Assembly (NCBI RefSeq): GCF_000814475.1
Contig: NZ_JSVC01000009.1
Span: 186,001 to 250,000 of the forward strand
DNA length: 64,000 bases
Source of the DNA: Flavihumibacter solisilvae
Lineage (GTDB): Bacteria > Bacteroidota > Bacteroidia > Chitinophagales > Chitinophagaceae
Direction of reading: 5' to 3'
The notes below the pieces were generated by a model. That model ran no database searches and was not told the DNA's origin. It saw only the letters and a list, made by a program, of their open reading frames with translations. The position numbers were made by a program, and so were the translations under genes. How positions within the stretch are numbered: the stretch's first letter is position 1; each line of letters starts with the position of its first letter. Positions 46,163-54,411 of the stretch are shown one piece after another.

Positions 46163-46942
46163 ATGAAAAAACTGCTACCCAGGTTAAGCCTGTATCTTTT
46201 CCTGTTTTCAGGAAGCCTACTGCTGATTATCAGTACTACAAAGGGCCAGTCTGCAAACAAGGTGAACAACGTGGTCATTGTTCATGGTGCATTTGCCGAT
46301 GGCTCAGGCTTTAAGGATGTATATCGCATCCTGACAAAGGCAGGCTACAAGGTAACCGTGGTTCAGAATCCTTTGACATCTCTGGAAGATGATGTGAACG
46401 CCACGCTTCGTGCCCTGGACAAACAGGATGGCCCGGCAATCCTTGCAGGACATTCCTGGGGCGGGACCGTTATTACGGAAGCAGGCATGCATCCGAACGT
46501 AGCAGCTTTGGTTTATATAGCTGCATTCCAACCGGATAAGGGAGAAACTACAGCCCAGTGGGCATCTTCATTACCGCCAGCGCCCGAAAACGGCATTCTG
46601 CCACCGGACAAAAACGGGATTGTTTATTTCGACAAGGCTAAGTTCCATGCAGGGTTTGCAGGTGATGTACCAAAAGAACTGGCCGAATTCATGTATGCAT
46701 CCCAGGGTCCGATCATGGCAGTTTGCTTTACTGCACCCATAAAGGAAGCAGCGTGGAAAACAAAGCCAAGTTTTGGCATTGTAGCAACAGAAGACAAAGC
46801 CATCGTTCCAGACATTCAACGGAATATGTACAAGCGTTCAGGAACAAAGATTTCAGAAGTAAAAGGCAGCCACGTAATATTCATTTCCCAACCGGATGCC
46901 GTTGCTAAAGTAATTATGGAAGCTGCCAGCGGAAAAAAATAG
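46163..46942 (+). CDS. Exported alpha/beta hydrolase (paralogue of the one at 34785)
   Basis: A 259-aa protein with a signal peptide (about 1-29). Oxyanion block HGAFADGS (41-48), nucleophile elbow GHSWGG with Ser98, and probable Asp and His near ATEDKAIV and GSHVIFIS. The residue numbering of all motifs matches the 34785 hydrolase, so the two are paralogues 11 kb apart. It is divergent from TetR copy 2, which likely represses it. The gene ends 15 bp from the convergent Crp/Fnr gene. Confidence 0.88.
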   Translation: MKKLLPRLSLYLFLFSGSLLLIISTTKGQSANKVNNVVIVHGAFADGSGFKDVYRILTKAGYKVTVVQNPLTSLEDDVNATLRALDKQDGPAILAGHSWGGTVITEAGMHPNVAALVYIAAFQPDKGETTAQWASSLPPAPENGILPPDKNGIVYFDKAKFHAGFAGDVPKELAEFMYASQGPIMAVCFTAPIKEAAWKTKPSFGIVATEDKAIVPDIQRNMYKRSGTKISEVKGSHVIFISQPDAVAKVIMEAASGKK

Positions 46943-46957
46943 CCATTTATGGCCGCA

Positions 46958-47566
46958 CTAATGAGCCTGTGCCCTGATCCTGCTGAGCGACTGCGGCGCG
47001 ATGCCGAGATAGGAAGCGATATAATAACTTGAAAACAACTGTAACAAATGCGGTTCTTCTTTTACCAGTTTACAGTAGCGTTCAGTTGCCGATAAGGTAA
47101 GCAGTGTAAAAGCCCTGTCATACATAAAGATATAAGCACTTCCGTTTTGCTTACGTGTCCAGATTTCAAAGGCGGGGCAGTTCTCAATCAAATAGTGCAC
47201 CCCTTCCTTCGAAATCATCAATGCCTTTACATCAGTAAGCATTTCTATGGTTACGACTGATGCTTTATCATCTAGAAAAGCCCGGTAATCAACCATGAAA
47301 ACATTCCGGCCTACACTTGCCTCATTATTGAAATGGAATGACCAGGTGATGGTCTTGCCCGTATAGTCGGTATAATATGATCTTCCCAGTCCGGTGACGA
47401 GGAAATAGATCTTATCACTGCACTCCCCTTCACGAAGAATCACATGTTTCCTTGGCAAATTTACTTCGGTAAACCTGGATGCAATCAATTCGCCTGACTC
47501 GGAGTCCAGCTCCCCGAACCTGCGCATGTAATTAAAGAAGGGTTCGCATGCTTCGATTGAAGTCAT
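46958..47566 (-). CDS. Crp/Fnr-family regulator at the end of the efflux operon
   Basis: A 202-aa protein with an N-terminal cyclic-nucleotide-binding-like beta-roll (RKHVILREGECSDKIYFLVTGLGRSYY) and a short C-terminal HTH (SSYYIASYLGIAPQSLSRIRAQ). It lacks the Cys set of Fnr. The ATG at 47566 is preferred over 47584 because GGAAG precedes it. The start lies inside the 3' end of the transporter gene (35-bp overlap), so it is the fourth gene of the outer-membrane-factor, adaptor, transporter operon. Such Bacteroidota regulators are often orphan; a link to the efflux genes is inferred. Confidence 0.85.
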   Translation of the reverse strand: MTSIEACEPFFNYMRRFGELDSESGELIASRFTEVNLPRKHVILREGECSDKIYFLVTGLGRSYYTDYTGKTITWSFHFNNEASVGRNVFMVDYRAFLDDKASVVTIEMLTDVKALMISKEGVHYLIENCPAFEIWTRKQNGSAYIFMYDRAFTLLTLSATERYCKLVKEEPHLLQLFSSYYIASYLGIAPQSLSRIRAQAH

Positions 47567-49058
47567 ATATCTTCCGGTATACATAAATAATGATCAGGAC
47601 GATGATGACCAACAATCCAAAAATAATAATAGTTCCCGAGATTTCTTTAAGCGCGCCAATACCGGCCTCGGTCTGTATACCCCTGTAAAAACCTTTGATA
47701 TCATAATGTTGCAGCACCTGTGGCTCATTGACATCGATGCCTGATGCGAGCAGGCTCAGGTGCCTGGTGCGCCCGGCATAGATGTAATAGTTGTAAAGTC
47801 CCGAAAACAATCCGGGAGCCAGGAAAGAACGGACCATTACCAGCGTGCCCACTACCTTCAGCGAGTCCGGGAAGGCGAACCCTGCAGAAGCGTATAACCC
47901 GATGGATACGTACAGCAGACACTGTCCAAATCCTTTTATCACAGAAGGCAGCCAGAATTCGTTTATGTTAAGGTCATTTACAAAGCGGCCATACATCAAA
48001 ACATAGTACAACACCAGTAGGGCAAACCCGGCAATGATCAGCAAATGGCCATTGTAATTGTTTTTGTACCAGAAATATGTAAGCACAGATGCAGCAAAAA
48101 ATCCTGGCAGCAGGTAAAGATTTGTTTCCGCATTGCGTATTGACTCGAAACCAAGTATTGCCCCGGTAAAATTTGCCTGGAGGGTTGTCGGGAGAAAAAC
48201 ACCGGACAGCATGAACAATAGTATACCGAAACCCAGGTTCTGCTTTTTGAAAATTGCCAGGCTGAGAAACGGGCGTTTAACTGTTATTTCCCGTCGCACA
48301 AAAAACAGCAACGCAATGACAGCCCCCGCAAAGGCTGCGCTGATCGACGTTGATGCAAACCAGTTTTCAACTTTTCCATATACAACCACATAGTTTACCA
48401 GCATCAATGCCAGCACAAACAAGCCCATGCCGAAAAGGTCGAGCTGGTATAGGGGTACCTTTCTTTTAAGTTGGTGTTTTTCAGCGAAGATCAATACCAG
48501 GATGATGTTGATCGCGATCAGAATGACAATCAAAATGTAGGAGTAACGCCAGGAAAATGCTTTGCTGAAACTTGCCGTAACCCATGACATGAAATACAGT
48601 CCCCCAAGAGCAGTAAGATAGAGCATCGGGTAAAATCGGGCTGTTTCAAATTTCCTGCTCCAGATCCGTAACCAGGCAAGGTAAACTTCACCCAACATCA
48701 GGATCTTCCCGAAACCGAGGACCAGTACTGCTGCTACAAAGACTACCGGGCTATTGGTCAGCGCACAAATGATATTCATAAGGAGCACTATAAATAACCC
48801 GGCAAGAACGAGCGTCTTATTTGTAAACCGGGCAGCCATTCGCAGGTGAATGATGAAACCCGCTGCCATACCAATATACACTGCATTTAATGCCATGGTA
48901 TAAGGCTCCTGGTATACGCCCAGGTCGTTAAAAATATCACCTGTTATTCCGGCGTATGCACCATTCGCACAAAGGACAATAAACAACAACATCGTTAATA
49001 TAGTATAACGCAAAAACTTCGGTACCCATGGGTATAAAAGCTCGGTTAGTGGTGGCAT
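47532..49058 (-). CDS. MFS transporter, DHA2/EmrB-like
   Basis: A 508-aa integral membrane protein with about 14 hydrophobic segments, as in the DHA2 drug:proton antiporters. The first segment follows PKFLRYTILTML; a mid-protein charged loop (FFVRREITVKRPFLSLAIFKKQNLG) matches the EmrB pattern separating the two halves. It sits after an HlyD-type adaptor and a TolC-type gene, so the three form an EmrAB-TolC-like tripartite exporter across both membranes. The substrate is unknown; hydrophobic drugs or uncouplers are typical. Confidence 0.85.
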   Translation of the reverse strand: MPPLTELLYPWVPKFLRYTILTMLLFIVLCANGAYAGITGDIFNDLGVYQEPYTMALNAVYIGMAAGFIIHLRMAARFTNKTLVLAGLFIVLLMNIICALTNSPVVFVAAVLVLGFGKILMLGEVYLAWLRIWSRKFETARFYPMLYLTALGGLYFMSWVTASFSKAFSWRYSYILIVILIAINIILVLIFAEKHQLKRKVPLYQLDLFGMGLFVLALMLVNYVVVYGKVENWFASTSISAAFAGAVIALLFFVRREITVKRPFLSLAIFKKQNLGFGILLFMLSGVFLPTTLQANFTGAILGFESIRNAETNLYLLPGFFAASVLTYFWYKNNYNGHLLIIAGFALLVLYYVLMYGRFVNDLNINEFWLPSVIKGFGQCLLYVSIGLYASAGFAFPDSLKVVGTLVMVRSFLAPGLFSGLYNYYIYAGRTRHLSLLASGIDVNEPQVLQHYDIKGFYRGIQTEAGIGALKEISGTIIIFGLLVIIVLIIIYVYRKIYDFNRSMRTLL

Positions 49059-49068
49059 TGTAAAATAT

Positions 49069-50112
49069 TTAATCTGCTATACTTACTTCAACGTTCATTC
49101 CTGCCATGACATGGTCAAGGACCAGCGACTGATAATCGTTGAATTCTATTTTTACAGGGATCCGCTGTTGTACCTTAATAAAATTACCGGCAGAATTGTC
49201 GGTTGGGATTGCGGCAAATCGCGAACCGGTAGCTTGCGAAATTGCGGATATAGTGCCGCTGAATTCTTTTCCTGGTATTCCATCAATCTTCAGCTTCATC
49301 CGCTGTCCTACCCTCAGTTTCGCAATCTGTGTTTCCTTATAATTGGCCACTACCCATTTACTGTCCTTTCGCACATATGACAGCAGGTTCTGGCCGGCTT
49401 GCAGCAACTGACCCTCCTGGATATTGCGGCGGCCAGTCACGCCATCATAGGGCGCCGTAATCACCGTATACGATAAATTCAGTTTTGCCAGGTCCAATGC
49501 CGCATGGGTACGTTTGATCTCTGCATCATTGACACTGACCTTTTTACCTGTTTCTACAGCCGAGAGGCTGGTAGCGTTACGCTGCCGAAACAATGCACTG
49601 GATTGTGATGATGCTACATCATATTCTGTTTTTACCTGGTCAAACTGTTGTTGCGTGGCTGCGCCCTCTGCAAGCAGGTTGGTGTAACGGCGGAGGTTTT
49701 CCTCCGCATTCCACAAACGTGCACGGGCCGCGCTGATATTTGCATCCGTAACAGCAAGGCCGCTTTCCACCGTGTTGACGGCTGACGCCGTTACCGTCCT
49801 CGATGCCTGTGCAGCCAGGTATGCGGCTTCGGCCTGCTCTACCTGGATCTTATATTCCCTGTCGTCGATCAATACCAGTGTGTCCCCCTTTTTTATCTGC
49901 TGGTGCTCCGTAAAGCGAACCTCTTTTATATACCCGGGGATCCTGGTATTAACGGGATTGATATATTCTTCCACCTGGGCATCGTTGGTATACAATCTTC
50001 CCCAAAGGTCAGACCATTTGTATACACCCCAGGTAATGACAGTCCCGGCTGCAATAAAGATCAGCGTGTTAACCAGTAACAGTGCTCTGCTTTTTCCATT
50101 TAGAAGTTTCAT
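49069..50112 (-). CDS. HlyD/EmrA-type membrane fusion protein
   Basis: A 347-aa adaptor with one N-terminal TM anchor (about 11-30). The lipoyl/biotinyl halves are NPVNTRIPGYIKEVRFTEHQ and TVITAPYDGVTGRRNIQEGQ. A coiled-coil hairpin lies between them and a beta-barrel follows. There is no lipobox, which is the EmrA rather than AcrA arrangement. It begins 20 bp after the TolC-type gene and ends 10 bp before the MFS gene. Confidence 0.9.
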   Translation of the reverse strand: MKLLNGKSRALLLVNTLIFIAAGTVITWGVYKWSDLWGRLYTNDAQVEEYINPVNTRIPGYIKEVRFTEHQQIKKGDTLVLIDDREYKIQVEQAEAAYLAAQASRTVTASAVNTVESGLAVTDANISAARARLWNAEENLRRYTNLLAEGAATQQQFDQVKTEYDVASSQSSALFRQRNATSLSAVETGKKVSVNDAEIKRTHAALDLAKLNLSYTVITAPYDGVTGRRNIQEGQLLQAGQNLLSYVRKDSKWVVANYKETQIAKLRVGQRMKLKIDGIPGKEFSGTISAISQATGSRFAAIPTDNSAGNFIKVQQRIPVKIEFNDYQSLVLDHVMAGMNVEVSIAD

Positions 50113-50132
50113 CTCAATACATTTTCAGGTTA

Positions 50133-51449
50133 TTATAATGATCCGGTTGCTTTCAGTACCTGGTAACGGGAATAAACAACATTAATCTGTGCATTGGCTA
50201 CCTTTAGTTCTGCTTCCACCTTCGTATTGGTAGCGTCGATCAGGTCGGTCAGCAGTGCCAGCTGGTTGAAATATTTCTTCTCCACAATGCGGTAGTTTTC
50301 TTCGGCCGACTGCAGATCATTCCTGTAAGTGTCGAGTTCATCGTAAGCCTCGTTGTATTTTATCATTGCTGTTTTAACCGCCAGTTCAACCTGTTCTTTC
50401 TGATGCGTTTCTTTCTGGTGCGATTGTTCCACCTGCAGTTCGGCAGTTTTTTTCTTCCGGGGTGACTGGTAAATGGAAGCAATATTGTACCTGACACTCA
50501 CCCCGGCTACCCAGATATTGAAATAGACGTCTCTCGCGGGTGCTGAATTGGTATAAGGACGTTGCAGGTTGCTTCCGGCAAACAGGCTTACTTCGGGAAG
50601 TTCGTCAGCCTCTGTAATTTTCAGGTTGGTGCGCGCGATTGACGTTTCTTTTGCGGCAATCTTTAAATCCTGGTTTTCCTTATGTGCTATTCTCAGAAGT
50701 TCTGCGATTTCCCAGGACTCTCTCCCGGTTTGCAGCAATGTTGTGTCAGGCACTAGTCTTTGGTTATCAGGAAGACCCAATACTGTATTCAGCTGGTTGT
50801 TCAGGATTGCAATATTGTCATCTGTTTTCCGGATCGCCAGTTCAAGATCTGAAAGGATCAGCTTGGAACGCAATACATCGTTATTTGTTACTATACCCTG
50901 TTTTTGCAGAATGATGATGTTTTTGAGCCTTTCCCTGGAGAGCCGGGTGTTGTTTACATATACTACGCGCTGGATGACCTGGCGGTAAATATCCAGGTAC
51001 CTGGCTACGACCAGGAATCTTATACCCTGCTCATTTTTATCGTAACTTAATACAGCCACCTGCTCATCAAGCCGGGCCTTGCGTATGTTGTTCGAAATCT
51101 CGCCTCCTTTGAAGATCACTTCTGACGCCTGCAGGGAAAACTGCGTAAGGTTGTGCGGGATCGGAGCAGTGGCATGTTTAGAAAATGACGGTTCCCATAC
51201 CTGGGAGTTACTGATATAACCGTAGTTCAGTGCTGTTGATATGGTGGGAAGCTGGCCCAGCTTCGCAACTTCTGTTTTTTGGCGGGCAATATCAATCGCT
51301 TTATCAGTGATCTTCAATTCTGTGTTGTTCCTGTTTGCCAGCGCAAAAGCATTTTCAATTGTCAAAACCTTTGCAGTATCCTGGCCATCGGAAACCATTG
51401 AAAAGGCGAAAATTCCACTCGCCAGCATTATTGTTTGTGCAGCTTTCAT
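50133..51449 (-). CDS. TolC-family outer-membrane factor
   Basis: A 438-aa protein with a signal peptide (about 1-22) and no lipobox. Two structural repeats of coiled-coil helices are seen, with LTIENAFALANRNNTELKI at the N-terminal repeat start and DLIDATNTKVEAELKVANAQ in the second. It is the first gene of the tripartite efflux operon. Its upstream region carries a perfect 16-bp palindrome at 51518-51533. Confidence 0.9.
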   Translation of the reverse strand: MKAAQTIMLASGIFAFSMVSDGQDTAKVLTIENAFALANRNNTELKITDKAIDIARQKTEVAKLGQLPTISTALNYGYISNSQVWEPSFSKHATAPIPHNLTQFSLQASEVIFKGGEISNNIRKARLDEQVAVLSYDKNEQGIRFLVVARYLDIYRQVIQRVVYVNNTRLSRERLKNIIILQKQGIVTNNDVLRSKLILSDLELAIRKTDDNIAILNNQLNTVLGLPDNQRLVPDTTLLQTGRESWEIAELLRIAHKENQDLKIAAKETSIARTNLKITEADELPEVSLFAGSNLQRPYTNSAPARDVYFNIWVAGVSVRYNIASIYQSPRKKKTAELQVEQSHQKETHQKEQVELAVKTAMIKYNEAYDELDTYRNDLQSAEENYRIVEKKYFNQLALLTDLIDATNTKVEAELKVANAQINVVYSRYQVLKATGSL

Positions 51450-51517
51450 GTCGCCCTGGTTTTAGTTCATCAGCCTTGTTGTATATACAAATTAACGACA
51501 TGCAGGACCCCAAATCC

Positions 51518-51533
51518 ATTCACATATGTGAAT
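51518..51533. promoter_or_regulatory. Perfect 16-bp palindrome upstream of the efflux operon
   Basis: ATTCACATATGTGAAT, 69-84 bp ahead of the TolC-type start (minus strand) and about 118 bp ahead of the divergent small ORF. The 14-bp core recurs perfectly at 52054. It is probably an operator for a TetR, AraC or Crp-like protein encoded nearby. Confidence 0.6.
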
Positions 51534-51591
51534 AAATAAAGCTGTTTGATGGTCACTTCATTAAGGCAGTGAAATGCACAGTACTGATATT

Positions 51592-51607
51592 GACACATGG
51601 GTGTGTC
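51592..51607. promoter_or_regulatory. Inverted repeat GACACA-N4-TGTGTC upstream of a small ORF
   Basis: A perfect 6-bp inverted repeat with a 4-nt spacer, 44 bp upstream of the ATG at 51651. It is a possible operator for the divergent efflux/small-ORF region; no second copy was seen. Confidence 0.3.
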
Positions 51608-51650
51608 CAGGCATAACTTTAAATATCATTCAAAATATAAACTATAAATT

Positions 51651-51941
51651 ATGAAACCCAGGCAACTTGAAATTCTGATACATACTGACTTCAGGTCAGC
51701 AACGAAACTGATCGATGCAAAGCAAAGCAAACGTTCCAATGAAGTGTACTGGAACGGCATCTTCCATGCAAATGTCCTTCAACTATTCGCTGATATCTTA
51801 AGCAACAAATTCCTTTCATTGTGGAAAGTGCTCCAGGCACAGTATTTCATTAACCTTGAATACAGTGTGACCAGGAAAGACCTGGAGCCCTACTTTTCAC
51901 TTAATCCTTACACCTTTCTACAACAGCAGCATTTGCAATAG
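51651..51941 (+). CDS. 96-aa hypothetical protein
   Basis: A soluble protein with no signal peptide and no recognisable domain. It is rich in aromatic residues, with hydrophobic helices around HANVLQLFADILSNKFLSLW and a basic segment (KLIDAKQSKRSN). It is divergent from the efflux operon and followed by a good hairpin with a T-rich tail. The terminator and the flanking operator-like repeats support a real transcription unit. I do not assign a function. Confidence 0.5.
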   Translation: MKPRQLEILIHTDFRSATKLIDAKQSKRSNEVYWNGIFHANVLQLFADILSNKFLSLWKVLQAQYFINLEYSVTRKDLEPYFSLNPYTFLQQQHLQ

Positions 51942-51957
51942 CCATCTGTTTTTAAAC

Positions 51958-52009
51958 CTGCGGATAACACTGCTGCTACCAGGCATTTGTGTATCCGCAG
52001 TTCTATTTT
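51958..52009 (+). terminator. Stem-loop with T-rich tail after the 96-aa gene
   Basis: The arms 51958-51970 and 51989-52000 pair over 12 bp with one bulged A, and are followed by TTCTATTTT. It lies 17 bp past the stop of the small plus-strand gene. Confidence 0.55.
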
Positions 52010-52053
52010 CTGTCGGTAGAAACAAAGTGAACCAAGCCGCACATTCTGCTTTC

Positions 52054-52067
52054 TTCACATATGTGAA
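52054..52067. promoter_or_regulatory. Perfect 14-bp palindrome upstream of the AraC gene
   Basis: TTCACATATGTGAA, identical to the core of the site at 51518-51533. It is 157 bp upstream of the AraC start and about 536 bp from its twin. Confidence 0.55.
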
Positions 52068-52223
52068 TGCTTTTGACTGCTGGTTATTATTACTTTGTAT
52101 ATGCAAATGAGACCCGACGTAAGGCTTCAATATCCTCCCACAGAATCACCCTATGATTCATTAAAAGCCTGACACTGCATAAATAGTCGCTCAATTGAAA
52201 TATTAATTACTAAAGCAACTTGT

Positions 52224-53123
52224 ATGAAAGTCTCAACAATCATCCCGCTGCACAAGATGGAACAATCCGATCTGCCATTCCGCTTGCAGACGATCCGGCA
52301 ACTAATGGAAGTACAGGATGAGAACACCGAGGATCCGCATTATCACAACTATTACGAAATGATCTGGGTGATCAATGGAAAAGGCACCCTTTATGTTGAC
52401 CTGGTTGAACATCCGGTAAGTGATAACATGATCGTCTTTCTTAAACCAGACCAGGCACATAAACTCCAGGCGGAAAAAGGCATGCGAGGTTATATACTTT
52501 CATTCACCGACGCCTTTTTCAATATGGGGGAATATGAATTTGACTGGAATTGCCAGGCCACACTCAGCCAATTTTTCTTTGAACACCATGCGATCAGCAT
52601 TCCGAAGGAAATGGAAACAGACCTCGAGGAAATCTTTCTCAAAATGGAAAAGGAAATTGAAAATGAGTTTCCATTCAGGATCCAGATGTTAAAGCGATAC
52701 TTCAGAATCTTCCTGATATACCTTACTAGGCAGTTGGAGAACTCCACCCGGCAAATGAGTTATGGAAGGGAAGCTGAACTGGTCAAGCAGTTCCTGGAGA
52801 CTGTTGACAGGTACTATAAAGAAAAAAAGCTGGTCTCCGATTATGCAGGCAAGCTACTGATCACGCCCAATCACCTCAACAGGATCGTAAAAAAGAACAC
52901 CACGTATTCTGCCGGCCACCATATCCGGCAGCGTGTTGTTCTTGAAGCTAAACGAATGGCAAGGTACTCCACTTCAAGCATGAAGGAAATAGCTTACAGT
53001 CTAGGCTTCCAGGACACTGCGCATTTTAGTCGTTTTTTCAAGGAAGTGTCGGGGATGAACTTTTCCGATTTTAAGAAAGCCTACCCTGTTATTCAAACTG
53101 ACGAAACACTTAAGAGGGCTTAA
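52224..53123 (+). CDS. AraC-family transcriptional regulator
   Basis: A 299-aa regulator with an N-terminal cupin-like sensor domain (HYHNYYEMIWVINGKGTLYVD, about 46-66) and two C-terminal HTH motifs (about 200-290): LITPNHLNRIVKKNTTY and MKEIAYSLGFQDTAHFSRFF. The layout is that of AraC/XylS ligand-binding activators. It lies downstream of two palindromes shared with the efflux operon and may control that operon; this is inferred from proximity. A 47-aa basic ORF follows by 11 bp. Confidence 0.9.
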   Translation: MKVSTIIPLHKMEQSDLPFRLQTIRQLMEVQDENTEDPHYHNYYEMIWVINGKGTLYVDLVEHPVSDNMIVFLKPDQAHKLQAEKGMRGYILSFTDAFFNMGEYEFDWNCQATLSQFFFEHHAISIPKEMETDLEEIFLKMEKEIENEFPFRIQMLKRYFRIFLIYLTRQLENSTRQMSYGREAELVKQFLETVDRYYKEKKLVSDYAGKLLITPNHLNRIVKKNTTYSAGHHIRQRVVLEAKRMARYSTSSMKEIAYSLGFQDTAHFSRFFKEVSGMNFSDFKKAYPVIQTDETLKRA

Positions 53124-53134
53124 AATGTAAAGTG

Positions 53135-53278
53135 ATGAAAACCTATAATCTTATATTGCGGATATTCCGATACCGGTTGCGCTTCGAGCTAATATTTGTA
53201 AGGAAAGCAGGCAAGCTCGAAATTGCCTTTCGATTATTACAGGCATTTTTCTTCATTGCAAAATATTGGATTAACTGA
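53135..53278 (+). CDS. 47-aa basic hydrophobic microprotein
   Basis: A 48-codon open frame starting 11 bp after the AraC stop, so plausibly co-transcribed. The peptide is strongly basic and alternates Arg/Lys with large hydrophobics (LILRIFRYRLRFELIFVRK, then AFRLLQAFFFIAKYWIN). Such a sequence would insert into or lie on the membrane, as do some type I toxin peptides and amphipathic leader peptides. There is no known family and no strong ribosome-binding site. The call is tentative. Confidence 0.3.
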   Translation: MKTYNLILRIFRYRLRFELIFVRKAGKLEIAFRLLQAFFFIAKYWIN

Positions 53279-53543
53279 TCATGAAACCATTATCAACCCT
53301 ATCAAAACTTCCAAAAAAGAACTTCTCATTTGCATGGAGATCTGCGACGGTAACAGGTCGAGGTAATTCCGGAAGGCAATCTTGAAGAGACCTTCCACCT
53401 CTTTAAAATTCAAAAATCAACATCTTCAAAAAATGCGTCTTTATTCTGTTTCTTTAAAGGACCATTTCCAGTAAGGGTCAAAAGAATTAACATTGAAGGT
53501 ATTACCTAATTGTTAACTTGTGATTATCTATATGTTACTTTTT
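53279..53543. other. Intergenic stretch, nothing well supported
   Basis: A 34-codon frame starts at 53281, three bases after the preceding stop, but its composition is unconvincing. The rest is AT-rich with no clear terminator, repeat or promoter. Confidence 0.4.
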
Positions 53544-53810
53544 ATGGCCAAGAAACAAACTAAAAAACAACTACAGGCTGAAGTTGCACTCACCTTACAA
53601 AAAACCTTCAGTGAATTTAAAGACCAGTTGAGCGATAAAAAGTTCAACAGGAATATCCGCAAAGCCAGCAAGATCATCCTGACTGGGATTAAGCTGGCCA
53701 AACCCACTAATAATAAAATAAAGGAAAAACCAGCTGCCAGGGCTAATAAGAGAACAACAGCAAAGGCTACACCCCCCAAAGTAAAAGAATCAATAGAAGC
53801 AACTGAGTAA
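53544..53810 (+). CDS. Small lysine-rich protein
   Basis: An 88-aa protein taken from the ATG at 53544 (MAKKQTKKQ); GTG and ATG codons upstream in frame would add hydrophobic residues not expected there. The N-terminal two-thirds is helical and charged (EVALTLQKTFSEFKDQLSDKKFNRNIRKASKI). The tail is Lys/Ala/Pro/Thr-rich (KEKPAARANKRTTAKATPPK), like histone-H1-type or nucleoid-associated tails. A DNA-binding role is only a suggestion from composition. Confidence 0.55.
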   Translation: MAKKQTKKQLQAEVALTLQKTFSEFKDQLSDKKFNRNIRKASKIILTGIKLAKPTNNKIKEKPAARANKRTTAKATPPKVKESIEATE

Positions 53811-53976
53811 GTGCGTGCGATAAATCAGACACTTTGTTCTGCAGAATGCGAGGCGGGTTTATTATGAGGGTCAGGTAAAAGCCTGTCACGTATTTCTCTG
53901 CGATAGGTCAGTTACTGTGCATGCACATTCAACATTGCAAGCACTCCTGAAGTCAACGGAAAGATCTGCTCCCATT

Positions 53977-54411
53977 TCATTGAAGAAGTTTTTTATTAAT
54001 CAGGTTGTCAATTGAATACTTTCCAGGCCCCGAAACTAACAATAACAAAAAAGAAAGGCTGTACATATACGGCATATCCCTGATGATCAAAGGATCGCTC
54101 CAATGTAAGACAAAATATCCGGTGAGGGTTACTGCCAGTACCGGCAGTATGGTTAGCCGGGTAAATAATCCGGCGATCACAAACAGAGGAAACACCAGGT
54201 TGGCAGCTATAGCAAAAAGGTTGTTGAAGGCTTCGGGAAAATGAAGCGGATTGGGAATCTGCTCTTTTTCACATCCGCACAAGCCTACCTTCTTAAGCCC
54301 ATGCACTACTATCAATTCAAGTGACAATAAGATCCTGAACACAAGCAATCCATAGTGTATAGCATTGCCCTCCAATGACACGGTAGTCACTTTCTGAATA
54401 AACTTTTTCAT
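53977..54411 (-). CDS. DoxX-family membrane protein
   Basis: A 144-aa protein with four hydrophobic segments. The typical DoxX opening (YGLLVFRILLSLELIVVHGLKKVG) and the later blocks FNNLFAIAANLVFPLFVIAGLFTRL and LLVSGPGKYSIDNLI match the family. DoxX proteins are linked to thiosulfate:quinone oxidoreductase and to oxidative-stress membrane complexes; most, as here, are stand-alone with unknown role. It is monocistronic. Confidence 0.85.
   Translation of the reverse strand: MKKFIQKVTTVSLEGNAIHYGLLVFRILLSLELIVVHGLKKVGLCGCEKEQIPNPLHFPEAFNNLFAIAANLVFPLFVIAGLFTRLTILPVLAVTLTGYFVLHWSDPLIIRDMPYMYSLSFLLLLVSGPGKYSIDNLINKKLLQ

Noticed and set aside
49372-49380. CACATATGA inside the EmrA-like gene as another palindrome copy
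   Set aside because: It is in coding sequence, only half the palindrome is present, and it is not near a start.
53281-53385. 34-codon frame three bases after the 47-aa ORF
   Set aside because: No clear composition bias or motif; the stop-start proximity alone is not enough.
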